Origin: a bacterium OM1 bin76
GTDB taxonomy: Bacteria; Actinomycetota; Acidimicrobiia; Spongiisociales; ZC4RG35
Direction: 5' to 3'
Length of the DNA stretch: 64,000 bases
NCBI GenBank assembly: GCA_002238785.1
Contig: MPNA01000002.1
Location: forward strand, 124,001-188,000
The notes beneath the pieces are model-generated. The model searched no databases, had not been told where the DNA came from, and was given only the letters and a program-made list of their open reading frames with translations. Positions 15,737 to 25,510 of the stretch are shown piece by piece; positions within the stretch are counted from its first letter, which is position 1; each line of letters starts with the position of its first letter. Position numbers and translations under genes: made by a program.

Positions 15737-15754
15737 GAGTCTGATCCAAGACTC
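15737..15754. terminator. Hairpin between convergent genes
   Basis: Arms GAGTCT (15737-15742) and AGACTC (15749-15754) with a six-base loop, in the gap between the convergent Gfo/Idh and MFS genes. There is no U-tract, so it is at best a weak bidirectional terminator. Confidence 0.3.
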
Positions 15755-15844
15755 CCGAAACAGGCGGCGTTCACTCCTCTCCTATGTTCCGGGTTTGCCG
15801 GCGGCGATGGGTACTCTGCGGTGACATGACGGTGCTGAGGATCC

Positions 15845-17092
15845 TCAGTTCGCAGATGCCGGGCCGCGGTCCTGGATCGGAATGTGAATGAAGAAGGCCG
15901 CCACGGAGAGCACGATGGCCAGCAGCCAGATCGAAAGGTAGGAGCCGGTGGCGTCGAAGACCCGGCCGGGAAGCCATCCTCCTATGGCGGCGCCGATCTG
16001 GTGGGAGAAGAACACCGCCCCGAACAAGGCTGACAGGTAACGCGCTCCCAGGAGATGGGCGACGGTGGCCGAGGTCAGCGGCACCGCCCCGATCCACACC
16101 ATCCCGATGCAGATGCCGAACAGCAGCGCGGTCGTGGAACTGAGGGGGGAGATCAGCAGTCCCCCGATCAGCAATGCCCGGGTCCCATAGATCACCATGA
16201 GAAGATCCCGCTTGCGGTGATGGTCTCCTAAACGCCCGAACAGCGGAGTACTGAAAATGCTGGTGGCTCCGATCACCGCCAGAACGAGCGAGGCGACCGC
16301 CCCGGTGATCCCGCCGTCGATCAGATAGGCGGGCAGGTGGGTGACAATCATCCCGATGTGGAACCCGTTCACGAAGAAGCCAACGGTGAGCAGCAGGTAG
16401 CTGCGGTTCCGGCGCGCCTTGCGGACCGCCACCTTGAACGGCTCATCGGCCACACCGGGGTGTCCTCCCGGCATGGCGGACTGGCGCGGGAACAAAAAAG
16501 CCAGGAAACTCACTGCCAGCACCACGGCGCCCATGGTGGCGAAGGACGCTCTCCACCCGAAGGACTCCAGGCCGAATTGGGCGGCCGGCGCCACCAGGAC
16601 CATTCCCAATGAGGTCCCCGTTGCTATCACCCCCATCATCGCCGACCGTCGCTCCACCGGAACCAGCCTTCCCACCGCGCCCATCAGCACTCCGAACGAC
16701 AGACCACTGGTACCCAGGCCGGCCACCACGCCCAGGTAGAACACCAAGCCAGCCGATGACTGGAGTTGGGAGACCATCACCAGGGCGGCGCCGTAGGTGA
16801 GTGAGGACACCAGCAGGACCCTGCGGTGGTCGTAGCGGTCGGCCAGATATCCGGCTACCGGCAGGCCCATCAGGAAGCTGAGCACCGCCACCGCCAGGCT
16901 GAAGGGTTCCCGTCCCGGTCCCAGGTCCTCGCTGACCGCCAGGAGGAAGACTCCCAGCGACTGGCGTATCCCCATCGACAGGAGGCCGATGAGGGCGCCG
17001 GCCAGCACCATCGCCCACGGAATCCGAGTCGAGGAGGCGGCCCCGCGCCGGTCCCCGCCGGATTCGGGCTCCCCGGAGGGGGTGGCGGTCAC
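15845..17092 (-). CDS. MFS transporter (copy 1 of a tandem pair)
   Basis: A 415-residue, about 12-helix major facilitator of the monocarboxylate/oxalate-transporter-like group. It starts at GTG. The A-motif region reads GYLADRYDHRRVLL after helix 2, and a second loop motif is GRLGDHHRKRDLL between the halves. It is four bases downstream of a second MFS gene with the same layout (SLAVAxLSxLMGxPVxGYLADR), so the two form one operon and arose by duplication. Substrate unknown; a small organic acid is plausible from the family. Confidence 0.88.
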   Translation of the reverse strand: MTATPSGEPESGGDRRGAASSTRIPWAMVLAGALIGLLSMGIRQSLGVFLLAVSEDLGPGREPFSLAVAVLSFLMGLPVAGYLADRYDHRRVLLVSSLTYGAALVMVSQLQSSAGLVFYLGVVAGLGTSGLSFGVLMGAVGRLVPVERRSAMMGVIATGTSLGMVLVAPAAQFGLESFGWRASFATMGAVVLAVSFLAFLFPRQSAMPGGHPGVADEPFKVAVRKARRNRSYLLLTVGFFVNGFHIGMIVTHLPAYLIDGGITGAVASLVLAVIGATSIFSTPLFGRLGDHHRKRDLLMVIYGTRALLIGGLLISPLSSTTALLFGICIGMVWIGAVPLTSATVAHLLGARYLSALFGAVFFSHQIGAAIGGWLPGRVFDATGSYLSIWLLAIVLSVAAFFIHIPIQDRGPASAN

Positions 17093-17096
17093 CCGC

Positions 17097-18347
17097 TCAC
17101 GTCTTCGGTTCGGCTGTGGCGGGTTGCATCCCGGCGGGTTGCTGCTGATCCTGAATGGGGAGGTGCACCACCACGGCCGCCGCCGCCAGGCCGATGGCGA
17201 TCAGCCAGATGGGAACATAGGAACCAGTGGCGTCGAATATGCGTCCGCCCAGCCACACTCCCAGGAACCCGCCAACCTGATGGGAGAAGAAGACCACCCC
17301 GAACATGGTGGTCAGGTAGCGGGCGCCGAGCAGGTGAGCCACGGTGGCGGACGTGAGGGGCACGGTGCCCAACCACACCACGCCCATGGTGGCGCCGAAC
17401 AGGATGGCGGTGAGCGGAGTGAGAGGCGCCAGCAGCAGTGCGATCATCAGCACCCCTCGCAGGCCATACAGCAAGGAGAGCAGGGTGCGCTTTCGGTAGG
17501 TGTCTCCCAGGCGTCCGAAAAAGGGAGATCCGATGATGTTGAAGAGTCCGATCATCGCCAGCGCCAGCGAGGCAACCCGGCCGCTGAGCCCGCTGTCGGT
17601 CAGGAAAGCGGGAAGGTGGATGGCGATGAAGCTGACGTGAAAGCCACACACGAAGAATCCCGTGGTGAGCAGCAGGTAACTTCGGTCCCGCCGGGCCTTT
17701 CGGAGGGTCTCCACGAAAGGTTCGTCGATGGTGTCCTCGCTCTGGGTCACTTTGCTGCGCGCTCCGGGAAACATGAAAGCCAACGCTGCGATGAGGAGCC
17801 CCGAAACCGCAATGATGGCGAAACTCCACCGCCATCCGATCACCTCCCGGCCCACCTGGGCCAGCGGCACGGTCAGGAACATCCCCAATGAAGCTCCGGC
17901 GGTTATGACTCCCAGCGTCGAGGAGCGCCGTTCGGCCGGAACCAGCCTGCCCACTGCTCCCATCACCAAGGCCAGCGACACGCCGCTGAACCCGATCCCA
18001 CCCAGGATCCCCAGAAAGAACAGCAGGCCGGCCGCCGAGGCGAGGCGGGAGACGCCCAGCATGGCGATGCAGTAGATGATCGCCGAGCCCAGCAGCACCC
18101 GGCGGGGGTCGAAACGGTCGGCCAGGTAACCACCGACCGGGATTCCCATCAGCAGGCTGAGAATGGCCACCGCCAGGCTGTAGGCCTCCCGGCCTGATCC
18201 CAGTTCATCGGTCACCGCGGTGAGGAAGATGCCGAATGTCTGGCGGGTGCCCATCACCAGAAATGCGATGGCGGCGCCGGCCAGGACCAAAGCCCACGGC
18301 ACCGGAACCGTGGAGGCCCTTGGAGTCTTCTTACCCGGACCGATCAT
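17097..18347 (-). CDS. MFS transporter (copy 2 of a tandem pair)
   Basis: The ATG at 18347 (MIGPGKKTP) gives 416 residues, matching the paralogue; an open frame reaching further upstream adds 95 non-hydrophobic residues and is rejected. Same motifs as the next gene: GYLADRFDPRRVLLG, GRLVPAERRSS and GRLGDTYRKRTLL. About 12 membrane helices. It is the first gene of the pair; the 295 bases between it and the divergent SLH-VanW gene should contain both promoters, though none is clear. Confidence 0.88.
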   Translation of the reverse strand: MIGPGKKTPRASTVPVPWALVLAGAAIAFLVMGTRQTFGIFLTAVTDELGSGREAYSLAVAILSLLMGIPVGGYLADRFDPRRVLLGSAIIYCIAMLGVSRLASAAGLLFFLGILGGIGFSGVSLALVMGAVGRLVPAERRSSTLGVITAGASLGMFLTVPLAQVGREVIGWRWSFAIIAVSGLLIAALAFMFPGARSKVTQSEDTIDEPFVETLRKARRDRSYLLLTTGFFVCGFHVSFIAIHLPAFLTDSGLSGRVASLALAMIGLFNIIGSPFFGRLGDTYRKRTLLSLLYGLRGVLMIALLLAPLTPLTAILFGATMGVVWLGTVPLTSATVAHLLGARYLTTMFGVVFFSHQVGGFLGVWLGGRIFDATGSYVPIWLIAIGLAAAAVVVHLPIQDQQQPAGMQPATAEPKT

Positions 18348-18642
18348 GTTTCCAACCGGATGCGGGTGCGGTGGCGCCAGGTGATCGGTCGAGATGCAGA
18401 TGGGCGAACCGGCCAGACCTCTAATGCGGGGATTCGGGGGAGCGTGGTCAGAATGTTTCCGAGAGCGGGTGCCTTCTGATGGTATCCGCAAATCTCTCTC
18501 TGCCCAATCGAAGGGCCACGCTGTGACGGACCGGGCGAGGTGGACTCGAAAGCCTTTGTGCCGGATTGGGCCCGGTTTAGCCTTTGGCAGGTAAGTCTTT
18601 GGTGACTCGGGGACATTCAACCTGAAGTTCAAGTTCTAAAAA

Positions 18643-20118
18643 GTGCCTAGGTTCTCTGCCCTTGCAGTGGCCGTTGTCTTGGCCATGGCATCGATGATGA
18701 TCCCCGCCACCGCATCGGTGCGCGCCTCGGGGTTCGTGGACATCGGCGAGGCCGGGGTGCACCGGGCTTCCATCGAAGCTCTGGAGGCGGAGGGGATTCT
18801 GGCCGGCAGCGAGTGCGGGACGGCACGATTCTGTCCCGACGATCCGTTGCCCCGGTGGATGATGGCGGCCTGGATCGTCAGGGCAGTGGAGGACCAGGCG
18901 CCGCCCGACCTCGACGCCACTGTTTTCGCCGATGTCGATGGCGATGCCTGGTGGGCCCCGTATGTCCAACGACTGTCGGAGTTGGGCATTACCCGCGGGT
19001 GTGCAGTGGAACCGGCTCGGTATTGTCCGGACCAACCGGTTACCCGGGGGCAGATGGCAAGCTTTTTGGATCGGGCGTTTGGCTTGGCCCGCATCTTCGA
19101 GTTTGCAAGCGGCGGATTCTTGGAGTTCACCGACATCGGGGGCAGCAGCTATGCACTGCCCATCCAAGCCCTGGCCGCCTCGGGAATATCAGTGGGGTGT
19201 CACACCGATCCCCTCCGGTATTGTCCGGAAAGGGCGGTGACCAGAGCGGAGATGGCGACATTCCTGGCCAGGGCCCTGAAACTGGTGCCCACCCTCCAAT
19301 ACGTGCAGGATCCCGGCGGGGAAGGCATTCTTCACCTGGTGTCCGAATACACCACTCATCACCCCTGCTGCGCGTCCCGGGTGACGAACATCCACCTGTT
19401 TGCGGAAGCGGTCGATGGGACGATCGTGGAGCCCGGGGAGAGGTTCAGCCTCAACAGGCATGTCGGGGAGCGGACCATTGAGAAGGGCTTCGTGGCAGCA
19501 GGCACGTTGATCAACGGAGAACTGGTCGACACCGTGGGCGGGGGAGTGAGCCAGTTCGCCACTACCTTCTACAACGCCGCCTTCTGGGGCGGCTACCAGG
19601 ACATAGCCCACCGGCCCCACAGCAGATACTTCTCCAGGTATCCCGAGGGCATCGAAGCCACCCTGGACTGGCCGGGTCTGGACGTGATCATTCGCAACGA
19701 CACTTCTGCAAACCTCTTGATCCGCGCCGAGTACACCGCCACATCGCTCACTGTGAAACTGTTCGGCGACAATGACGGCAGGTCGGTCTCCGGGGAGTGG
19801 AAGAACGGCAAGGGACACTTGGTAGTTGTCGCTCAGGGAGGGAGTGAAGCCAGGGTGGTGACCGCTTCGATCTCACGCCGCTTGGGGTTGACGTCTCCGC
19901 CCGCTCCCCTGTATCGCTCCAATCCAGAGTTGGCAGTGGACCAGACCAAGTACCTTCAGCCAGCGTCGAACGGATGGACGGTGAGAGTAACCCGCACCAT
20001 CACTGAGGGTGGCGAGTCAAGAGTCCAGAGGTGGGGCGTCTATTACCGACCGCTGCGGGCCATCATCGAAGTTCACCCCTGCGTTCTGAACCAAAGCTGC
20101 CCCACTCTGGGCAATTGA
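18643..20118 (+). CDS. Exported S-layer-homology plus VanW domain protein
   Basis: A GTG start gives a signal peptide (ALAVAVVLAMASMMIPATA). Three SLH-like repeats follow (about 27-215), of the actinobacterial type in which a Cys pair brackets the turn: a ...C....RYCPD.PVTR.QMA.FL pattern is seen in RYCPDQPVTRGQMASFL and RYCPERAVTRAEMATFL. A VanW domain follows, with IVEPGERFSLNRHVGERT, VGGGVSQFATTFYNAAFW and a beta-rich tail. The 491-residue protein probably binds the cell wall through SLH. VanW domains occur in many surface proteins of Gram-positives and may act on peptidoglycan; the biochemical role is not settled. It stands alone, convergent with the gamma-glutamyltransferase gene. Confidence 0.88.
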   Translation: MPRFSALAVAVVLAMASMMIPATASVRASGFVDIGEAGVHRASIEALEAEGILAGSECGTARFCPDDPLPRWMMAAWIVRAVEDQAPPDLDATVFADVDGDAWWAPYVQRLSELGITRGCAVEPARYCPDQPVTRGQMASFLDRAFGLARIFEFASGGFLEFTDIGGSSYALPIQALAASGISVGCHTDPLRYCPERAVTRAEMATFLARALKLVPTLQYVQDPGGEGILHLVSEYTTHHPCCASRVTNIHLFAEAVDGTIVEPGERFSLNRHVGERTIEKGFVAAGTLINGELVDTVGGGVSQFATTFYNAAFWGGYQDIAHRPHSRYFSRYPEGIEATLDWPGLDVIIRNDTSANLLIRAEYTATSLTVKLFGDNDGRSVSGEWKNGKGHLVVVAQGGSEARVVTASISRRLGLTSPPAPLYRSNPELAVDQTKYLQPASNGWTVRVTRTITEGGESRVQRWGVYYRPLRAIIEVHPCVLNQSCPTLGN

Positions 20119-20148
20119 CCCTTCAGCCGCCGGCTGATCTCAAGACTT

Positions 20149-21771
20149 CTAGAGGCCGATCGCGCAACCGTCGCCCCGGGGATCCGAACCCGCCCACAGA
20201 ACACCGTTGTCCGGGTCTCGGACGATGATCTGTCCCTGGCCCACTGCGCCGGCACGGAGGGCGCCAGAGGCGGGACGGACCGGATGCCCCAGTTGAGCGA
20301 GACCGCTGATGGTGCCGGTGGGTATCCCGTCCTCCACCCAGATGTCGCCGTTGGGCGGATCGGCGAAGATCGAAAAACGCGGTTCGTCGATGGCTGCCTG
20401 CGGATCCATCTGCCGGTCGATCAGGTTGATCACCACCTGGGTGTGCCCTTGCGGTTGGTTCCAACCGCCCATCACCCCGAAGGGTGCGAACAGAGACCCG
20501 TCGGGTCGGGTGAGCATGCCGGGCATGATGGTGTGGTAGGGGCGCTTTCCTCCCGCCATCGCATTGGGATGGTCGGGATCAAGGGCGAATCCGGCGCCGC
20601 GGTTCTGCAGACTGAAACCGCAGTCGCGAGGCACGATGCCGCTGCCGAAACCGTGGTAGTTGCTGTTGATGAAGGAGCATGCGTTGCCCTCGGCGTCCAC
20701 GGCACACAGATAGACCGTGTCGGAACTGCCGGGCAGTCGGCCCTCTGCGGCCAGTTCGATAGCTGCATGGGGTGAAATGAGCGCTCGTCGTTCGGAGGCG
20801 TACCGCTTGCTCAGCATCCCCTCGATCGGCACTTGGGTGTGCGCCGGGTCGGCGATGTAGGCACGGGCGTCGGCGAACGCCAGTCGCACTGCCTCTATGA
20901 CGGGGTGCAACGCCTCCACCGATCTTGGACGCTCCGAAGAGATGTCATAGCCCTCCAGGATGTTGAGCGCCATCAAGGCGGTGATCCCCTGTCCGTTGGG
21001 GGGACATTCGTAGACGGTGTGATCCCGGTAGGTGCTGGAAACCGGCGCCTCGAATGTGGAGCGGTGGGAGCGGAGATCCTCCATTGTCATGCACCCGCCG
21101 TGCATGTCCAGGGCCTCGATGATGGCCTGGGCGGGAAAGCCCTGGTAGAAGGCGTCGGCGCCACCTTCCGCGACGGAGCGCATCACACCGGCGATCGGGG
21201 GATTGCGCCAGATCTCCCCGGCCCGCGGCGCCCGGCCACCCAGCAGCAGGTCCCCGCCGGCGGGACCCCGGCTCTTCAGCAGGCCCTCTTGCCGCTGCCA
21301 TCCGCGGCTGATGATCGGCGTCACCGGGAAGCCACCCTCGGCCAGGGCGATAGCGGGTGCCAGAACCTCCTCCAGGGGCATCCTTCCAAGGCGCTCCACG
21401 GTGTCGGCCCAGCCGGCAATGGCGCCCGGCACGGTCACCGCATGGGGTCCCTGGGGATCGAATCCCGCCTTCCCACGGGCGCGCTCCGTCGTTAGTGCTG
21501 CAGGGCTGCGTCCGCTGCCGTTGACGGCCTCCACAGCACCGTCGGCGCCACGATAGAACAGAGCGAAACAGTCCCCGCCGATCCCCGTGGATCCCGGTTC
21601 GACCACCGCCAGAGCAGCAGCGGCGGCCACCGCCGCGTCGGCAGCGTTTCCGCCCCCTCGGAGAACTGTGACCCCGGCCATGGTGGCCAATGGCTGGCTG
21701 GAGGCAACCGCACCTCCCATGGAGAGGACCGGTGAACGCCGCGATTCCCAGCGGATCGGGTGCTCGTACAT
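20149..21771 (-). CDS. Gamma-glutamyltransferase-family Ntn hydrolase
   Basis: A 540-residue proenzyme of the GGT family, cleaved into two chains before a catalytic Thr. The N-terminal signature is VASSQPLATMAGVTVLRGGGNAADAAVAAA, split by text, with EPGSTGIGGDCF. The processing site is in GSSDTVYLCAVDAEGNACSF, where the Thr after Asp is the predicted nucleophile. The C-terminal GGWNQPQGHTQVV replaces the common GGSRI/PT segment and resembles the YwrD/acylase-like branch. No signal peptide is visible, so a cytoplasmic cephalosporin-acylase-like or YwrD-like amidase role is possible; the substrate is unknown. Confidence 0.88.
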   Translation of the reverse strand: MYEHPIRWESRRSPVLSMGGAVASSQPLATMAGVTVLRGGGNAADAAVAAAAALAVVEPGSTGIGGDCFALFYRGADGAVEAVNGSGRSPAALTTERARGKAGFDPQGPHAVTVPGAIAGWADTVERLGRMPLEEVLAPAIALAEGGFPVTPIISRGWQRQEGLLKSRGPAGGDLLLGGRAPRAGEIWRNPPIAGVMRSVAEGGADAFYQGFPAQAIIEALDMHGGCMTMEDLRSHRSTFEAPVSSTYRDHTVYECPPNGQGITALMALNILEGYDISSERPRSVEALHPVIEAVRLAFADARAYIADPAHTQVPIEGMLSKRYASERRALISPHAAIELAAEGRLPGSSDTVYLCAVDAEGNACSFINSNYHGFGSGIVPRDCGFSLQNRGAGFALDPDHPNAMAGGKRPYHTIMPGMLTRPDGSLFAPFGVMGGWNQPQGHTQVVINLIDRQMDPQAAIDEPRFSIFADPPNGDIWVEDGIPTGTISGLAQLGHPVRPASGALRAGAVGQGQIIVRDPDNGVLWAGSDPRGDGCAIGL

Positions 21772-21807
21772 ATGGCGCCTGGTATGCAGGTCTTGGGAGA
21801 CCGGGAC

Positions 21808-22221
21808 CTAGATCGGTTCGAGGACGATCACGGGGATCTGGCGCGAAGTCTTCTTCTCGTAGTCGGCGAACTGTGGGAAGTCGATCTTCTGCTGCGTCCA
21901 GATGCGCTCTCGTTCTTCCCCTTCGGTGAACCGGGCCCTCACCATGAAGGTCTCCGTGCCAAGCTCGATCTCGACCTCGGGGTTCGCCAGCAGGTTGTGG
22001 TACCACGCCGGGTTGGTGGGTGAGCCACCCTTGGAACCAAAGATGGCATAGCCGCCCTTGACCTCCTGGTAGGCCAGGGGGTTGATCCGCATGGCGCCGG
22101 TCTTGGCTCCGATGTTGTAGAGGATCAACAGAGGCATCCCCTCCAGCATTCCACCCGCCCGTCCTCCGTTGGCTCGGAATTCTTCGATGACTTCTCTGTT
22201 CCAAGCGTTGTAATCGCGCAT
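21808..22221 (-). CDS. F420-type nitroreductase-family (FDOR/Ddn) oxidoreductase
   Basis: A 137-residue split-barrel protein of the deazaflavin-dependent nitroreductase family. Signatures are EEFRANGGRAGG, ILYNIGAKTGAMRINPLAY, FGSKGGSPTNPAWYHNLLANP and the C-terminal PQFADYEKKTSRQIPVIVL. These proteins use F420H2 to reduce quinones or nitro compounds, mainly in actinobacteria and chloroflexi. It lies 36 bases upstream of the gamma-glutamyltransferase gene on the same strand and is probably co-transcribed. Confidence 0.93.
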   Translation of the reverse strand: MRDYNAWNREVIEEFRANGGRAGGMLEGMPLLILYNIGAKTGAMRINPLAYQEVKGGYAIFGSKGGSPTNPAWYHNLLANPEVEIELGTETFMVRARFTEGEERERIWTQQKIDFPQFADYEKKTSRQIPVIVLEPI

Positions 22222-22298
22222 TATCAGTTCCCTTTCATACTGGTTTCCACAAGGTAAAGGCTAGGAGCACTTTGGAAACGCATTGTTCACCCGGGTCA

Positions 22299-25289
22299 TC
22301 AGCCAGGTTGGTGTGCCCTTACCAACTTCAGCACGTCCTGCCCGTACCTGTCCAGCTTCTGGGGGCCGATCCCATGTATTGCCAGAAGGGCGGCTTCCGT
22401 GGTCGGCTGGACTGTGGAGACTTCTTCCAGGGTGCGGTTGTTGAGGATGGTGTAAGGGGGAACCTGGTTGCGCCGGGCCAGGTCTCCACGCCATTGTCGA
22501 AGTGCCTCGAGTAGGTCGGGGTTGGCGGGTGGGATGGTCTCGGACGGTGGTGGGCCGGCCGCCGGCTTTGGGGGAGGGTCGGTCTGCGGTGCTTTGGCAT
22601 CGGCTCTCTCCGGTGGCTGGGGCCGCGGTGCCTTCTGGGTGGCGACTATTCGGAGCAGGTCTTGACCGTATTCGGAGAGTTTTGCAGGGCCGATGCCCTT
22701 TATCTCGAGGAGTTCGGCCTCGGTGCCAGGCCGGTGTCGGGCGATCTCCTCCAGGGTGCGGTTGTACAGGACGATGAAGGCGGCCACGTTGTTCTGGCGG
22801 GCTATGTCCAGGCGCCACTGGCGGAGCGTCTCGTACAACCCGGCGTCATATGGAGCAGCCGACTCCTGGTCGGAGGCGCCGTCGGACTGCTGGCTGTCCG
22901 AAGCCCGATGCGGTTGGACTCCGGCTTCGGTCATTGCAGGTGTGGGCGGCGCCAGGCGGTGGCCGGGACTGCGGGTGGTGATCGGGCGGTAAGTCCTGGT
23001 CAACTCGGGGAGGAAGGGAGACTCCCTTCCCTTCTCGGCTAGCACCACCACCTGCTGGCGGCACCTGGTGATGGCCACATGGAGGACCCGACGTTCCTCT
23101 TCGGTGTCGTCTGTGAGCAAATGGGGGACCAGTCCGGCGTCCACTCCGAAAACGATCACCCGGTCCCACTCCAGTCCTTTCACTCGGTGGATGGAGGTGG
23201 CCAGGACGCCGGGCGCCGAGGACCGTTGCCGCCCCAGCAGTTGGCGAAGGCTTGACTCGAAGGCCGGAAGATCACGGTATGAGACTGCGGTGCGGCGCAA
23301 CGCCACCAGATCATCGGTGTGGGTGGACCGGTCCGCTCGGCCACGCTTGGCGTCCAGGGCATGGGCCACCCTGCCCAGTCCGACTTCTCCGGACAGATAG
23401 TCGAGCAGCACGCCGGAGTCGCCTTGTCTTGCCACCTTCGCCGCCGTCTCGATTGCGTTGACGAACCGCCTCCAGGTGGTCGCCTTGCGGTCGTCCAAGC
23501 CCCCGCCCAGGCCCGCTAGTCCCGCCAGTGAGGTGTTGCCCTCGGGTATTAGTTCGGAAGCCAGCCGGTTGATCCGGCGGGCGGGGCGGCGCACCGCCTC
23601 CATGAGGTCGGTTCTTCGCATCGAGGTGGTGTTGAGCGCCAGTCGCACCCACGCCAGGGTGGCTCGCATGGTCGTGCGGTTCAACAGGCCCTCATCGAGT
23701 TGCGAAACGAAGGGGATTCCTTCCCTGTCCAGCGCCGCCAGCACCGGCAGCAACGCCGAGTTGACCCTGGCCAGCACGGCGATTCTCTGGGGCGGCACAC
23801 CTTCGTGGAGCCATGAGCTGATCTCCTTCTCGGCATCGCCGGCCATTTGCCGGCGGTCCGAGGTGATGATCCGAAAGCTGCCGCCGTCGGAGCGGGGAGC
23901 CGCCTCGATGGTCTTGGGCACCCGGATCCGGTTGTAGGACAGCAACCGGGAGGCGGCGGTGACCACTTCGGAAGGACAGCGGTAGTTGATGGTCAGCGCA
24001 CTTGCGCCGGCGCCGGGAAAATACTGATCGAAGTCGATCAGGAACTTCGGATCGGCGCCCGCATATCCGTAGATGGTCTGATCGTCGTCGCCGACTCCGA
24101 ACACGCTGAGTTCCGGAGAGGACAGCAACCGCAGCAGCAGAAGGTAGGCCGGCGTCAGGTCCTGGAACTCGTCGACCAGCAGATGCCGGCAACGCCTCTG
24201 CCAGCGTTGCCGAAGCTGTGGGTCCGCCAGCAACAGTTCGACGGCCCCGTAGATCTGCTCGTCGTAGTCGACCTCGTTGCGGCGCTGTATCAAAGAGCGG
24301 TACCAGGTGAAGATCCCGGCCAATCCCTCCACGTCGCTTCGGTCCTCCTCCACCGCAACCGGATCCCGCAGGGCGATGCGGATCGCGGCCAGGCCTTCCA
24401 GGTAGGGGCCGATGATGTCGGTGTTGGGTTGGGGTCGTTTCCGGATCATGTCCCGGAGCCTGGCCCGGACTCCCCGCTCGTCCAGCAGCGTGGCGTCGGG
24501 CCGGACCTCGCGGATGATCGCCCACCCCAGAGAATGGATGGTGCGGATGTGCAGGTCGTTCCGCTGCAGACGCTCTCGCATCTGCAGGGCGGCCCGGTGG
24601 TTGTAGGCCACCGCCGTGACAATCCCCGGCTCGATGCGCCGGTCATCGACCAGGTGGAGGAGGCGGGCGCCCAGCGTTCGGGTCTTTCCCGATCCGGCCG
24701 GGGCGATCACCCGCACCGGGCCGCCAGGGTGTTCCACCGCCGCCCGCTGGTCATCGGCCAGATCGGACCCGGAAGCGACGGCGGGGGGTTGGACGACCAG
24801 CCGTCCCTGTTCCACCGTCTGGGAGTGGACCGTCGGGACGTCCAGGGGAGAGCGAGGGCCTCCGTCCACCCACACATGATCTCCCCCCGGCAGGATGATG
24901 TCGGCTCGCCCGCCGATCCGTGCTCCCAACCGCGCCGCCTTGTGGCCCCACCACCAGATCGGGGCGCCGTTTCGGGCATCCCAATTGTTGGCCCACACCA
25001 GGAAGTGCAGCCTCTCCAACCAGGGGAGGTAACCGGGGCCCAGCATCCAGGGGGCCCGATCCTCCACAACGGGCTGGCGAAGCTCAGATGCCTCCACCCC
25101 CAGTTCCACGGTCACCGGAAGCCGGTTGGCCCAGTTCCGATGCAGACGTTCCACCGTCTCCTCCAACGCTGTCGGGCTGTCCAGCGTCCGCCGGTCAACC
25201 ACCACCCTTTCGGCGCCTGCCAGCGGTGCACTGCCACCCGGCGGCACCACTGCCCCTCTTCCCAGCAGGTCTGGTCCTGGAAATGTCAT
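22299..25289 (-). CDS. UvrD/Rep-family DNA helicase with two C-terminal HRDC domains
   Basis: The ATG at 25289 is preferred to a TTG three codons upstream. The first 185 or so residues form an unrecognised N-terminal extension rich in Trp (LVWANNWDARNGAPIWWW). The SF1A core follows, with Walker A APAGSGKTRTLG near 197, motif II VDEFQDL, GVGDDDQTIYGYAGA, INYRCP, and motif VI VAITRCRQQVVVL. A Pro-rich linker then separates two HRDC domains, each containing NRTLEE and GIGPxKLxxYGQD. The 996-residue protein resembles actinobacterial UvrD2-like repair helicases, which usually carry one HRDC. A role in repair or replication restart is inferred from the family. Confidence 0.92.
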   Translation of the reverse strand: MTFPGPDLLGRGAVVPPGGSAPLAGAERVVVDRRTLDSPTALEETVERLHRNWANRLPVTVELGVEASELRQPVVEDRAPWMLGPGYLPWLERLHFLVWANNWDARNGAPIWWWGHKAARLGARIGGRADIILPGGDHVWVDGGPRSPLDVPTVHSQTVEQGRLVVQPPAVASGSDLADDQRAAVEHPGGPVRVIAPAGSGKTRTLGARLLHLVDDRRIEPGIVTAVAYNHRAALQMRERLQRNDLHIRTIHSLGWAIIREVRPDATLLDERGVRARLRDMIRKRPQPNTDIIGPYLEGLAAIRIALRDPVAVEEDRSDVEGLAGIFTWYRSLIQRRNEVDYDEQIYGAVELLLADPQLRQRWQRRCRHLLVDEFQDLTPAYLLLLRLLSSPELSVFGVGDDDQTIYGYAGADPKFLIDFDQYFPGAGASALTINYRCPSEVVTAASRLLSYNRIRVPKTIEAAPRSDGGSFRIITSDRRQMAGDAEKEISSWLHEGVPPQRIAVLARVNSALLPVLAALDREGIPFVSQLDEGLLNRTTMRATLAWVRLALNTTSMRRTDLMEAVRRPARRINRLASELIPEGNTSLAGLAGLGGGLDDRKATTWRRFVNAIETAAKVARQGDSGVLLDYLSGEVGLGRVAHALDAKRGRADRSTHTDDLVALRRTAVSYRDLPAFESSLRQLLGRQRSSAPGVLATSIHRVKGLEWDRVIVFGVDAGLVPHLLTDDTEEERRVLHVAITRCRQQVVVLAEKGRESPFLPELTRTYRPITTRSPGHRLAPPTPAMTEAGVQPHRASDSQQSDGASDQESAAPYDAGLYETLRQWRLDIARQNNVAAFIVLYNRTLEEIARHRPGTEAELLEIKGIGPAKLSEYGQDLLRIVATQKAPRPQPPERADAKAPQTDPPPKPAAGPPPSETIPPANPDLLEALRQWRGDLARRNQVPPYTILNNRTLEEVSTVQPTTEAALLAIHGIGPQKLDRYGQDVLKLVRAHQPG

Positions 25290-25510
25290 CTCGACCAATG
25301 TATCAAAGTCGTGTGACGTCTTTCTGGTCCAATGGCGGTGAGGTCCATCGGCACGATGGGCGCCTGAGCCAGATGTTTGTGCCGCCGCTCCTAAGACCTA
25401 TCACTGTCGGCCCTGCAGATCGGGCGGCCGGCGCCGGCCAGGTATCGAAGGCGAGAGATCGAACACATGCTCCGAGCCACGGTTCATCAGCCGGGGCGCC
25501 GGGGTTTCCG

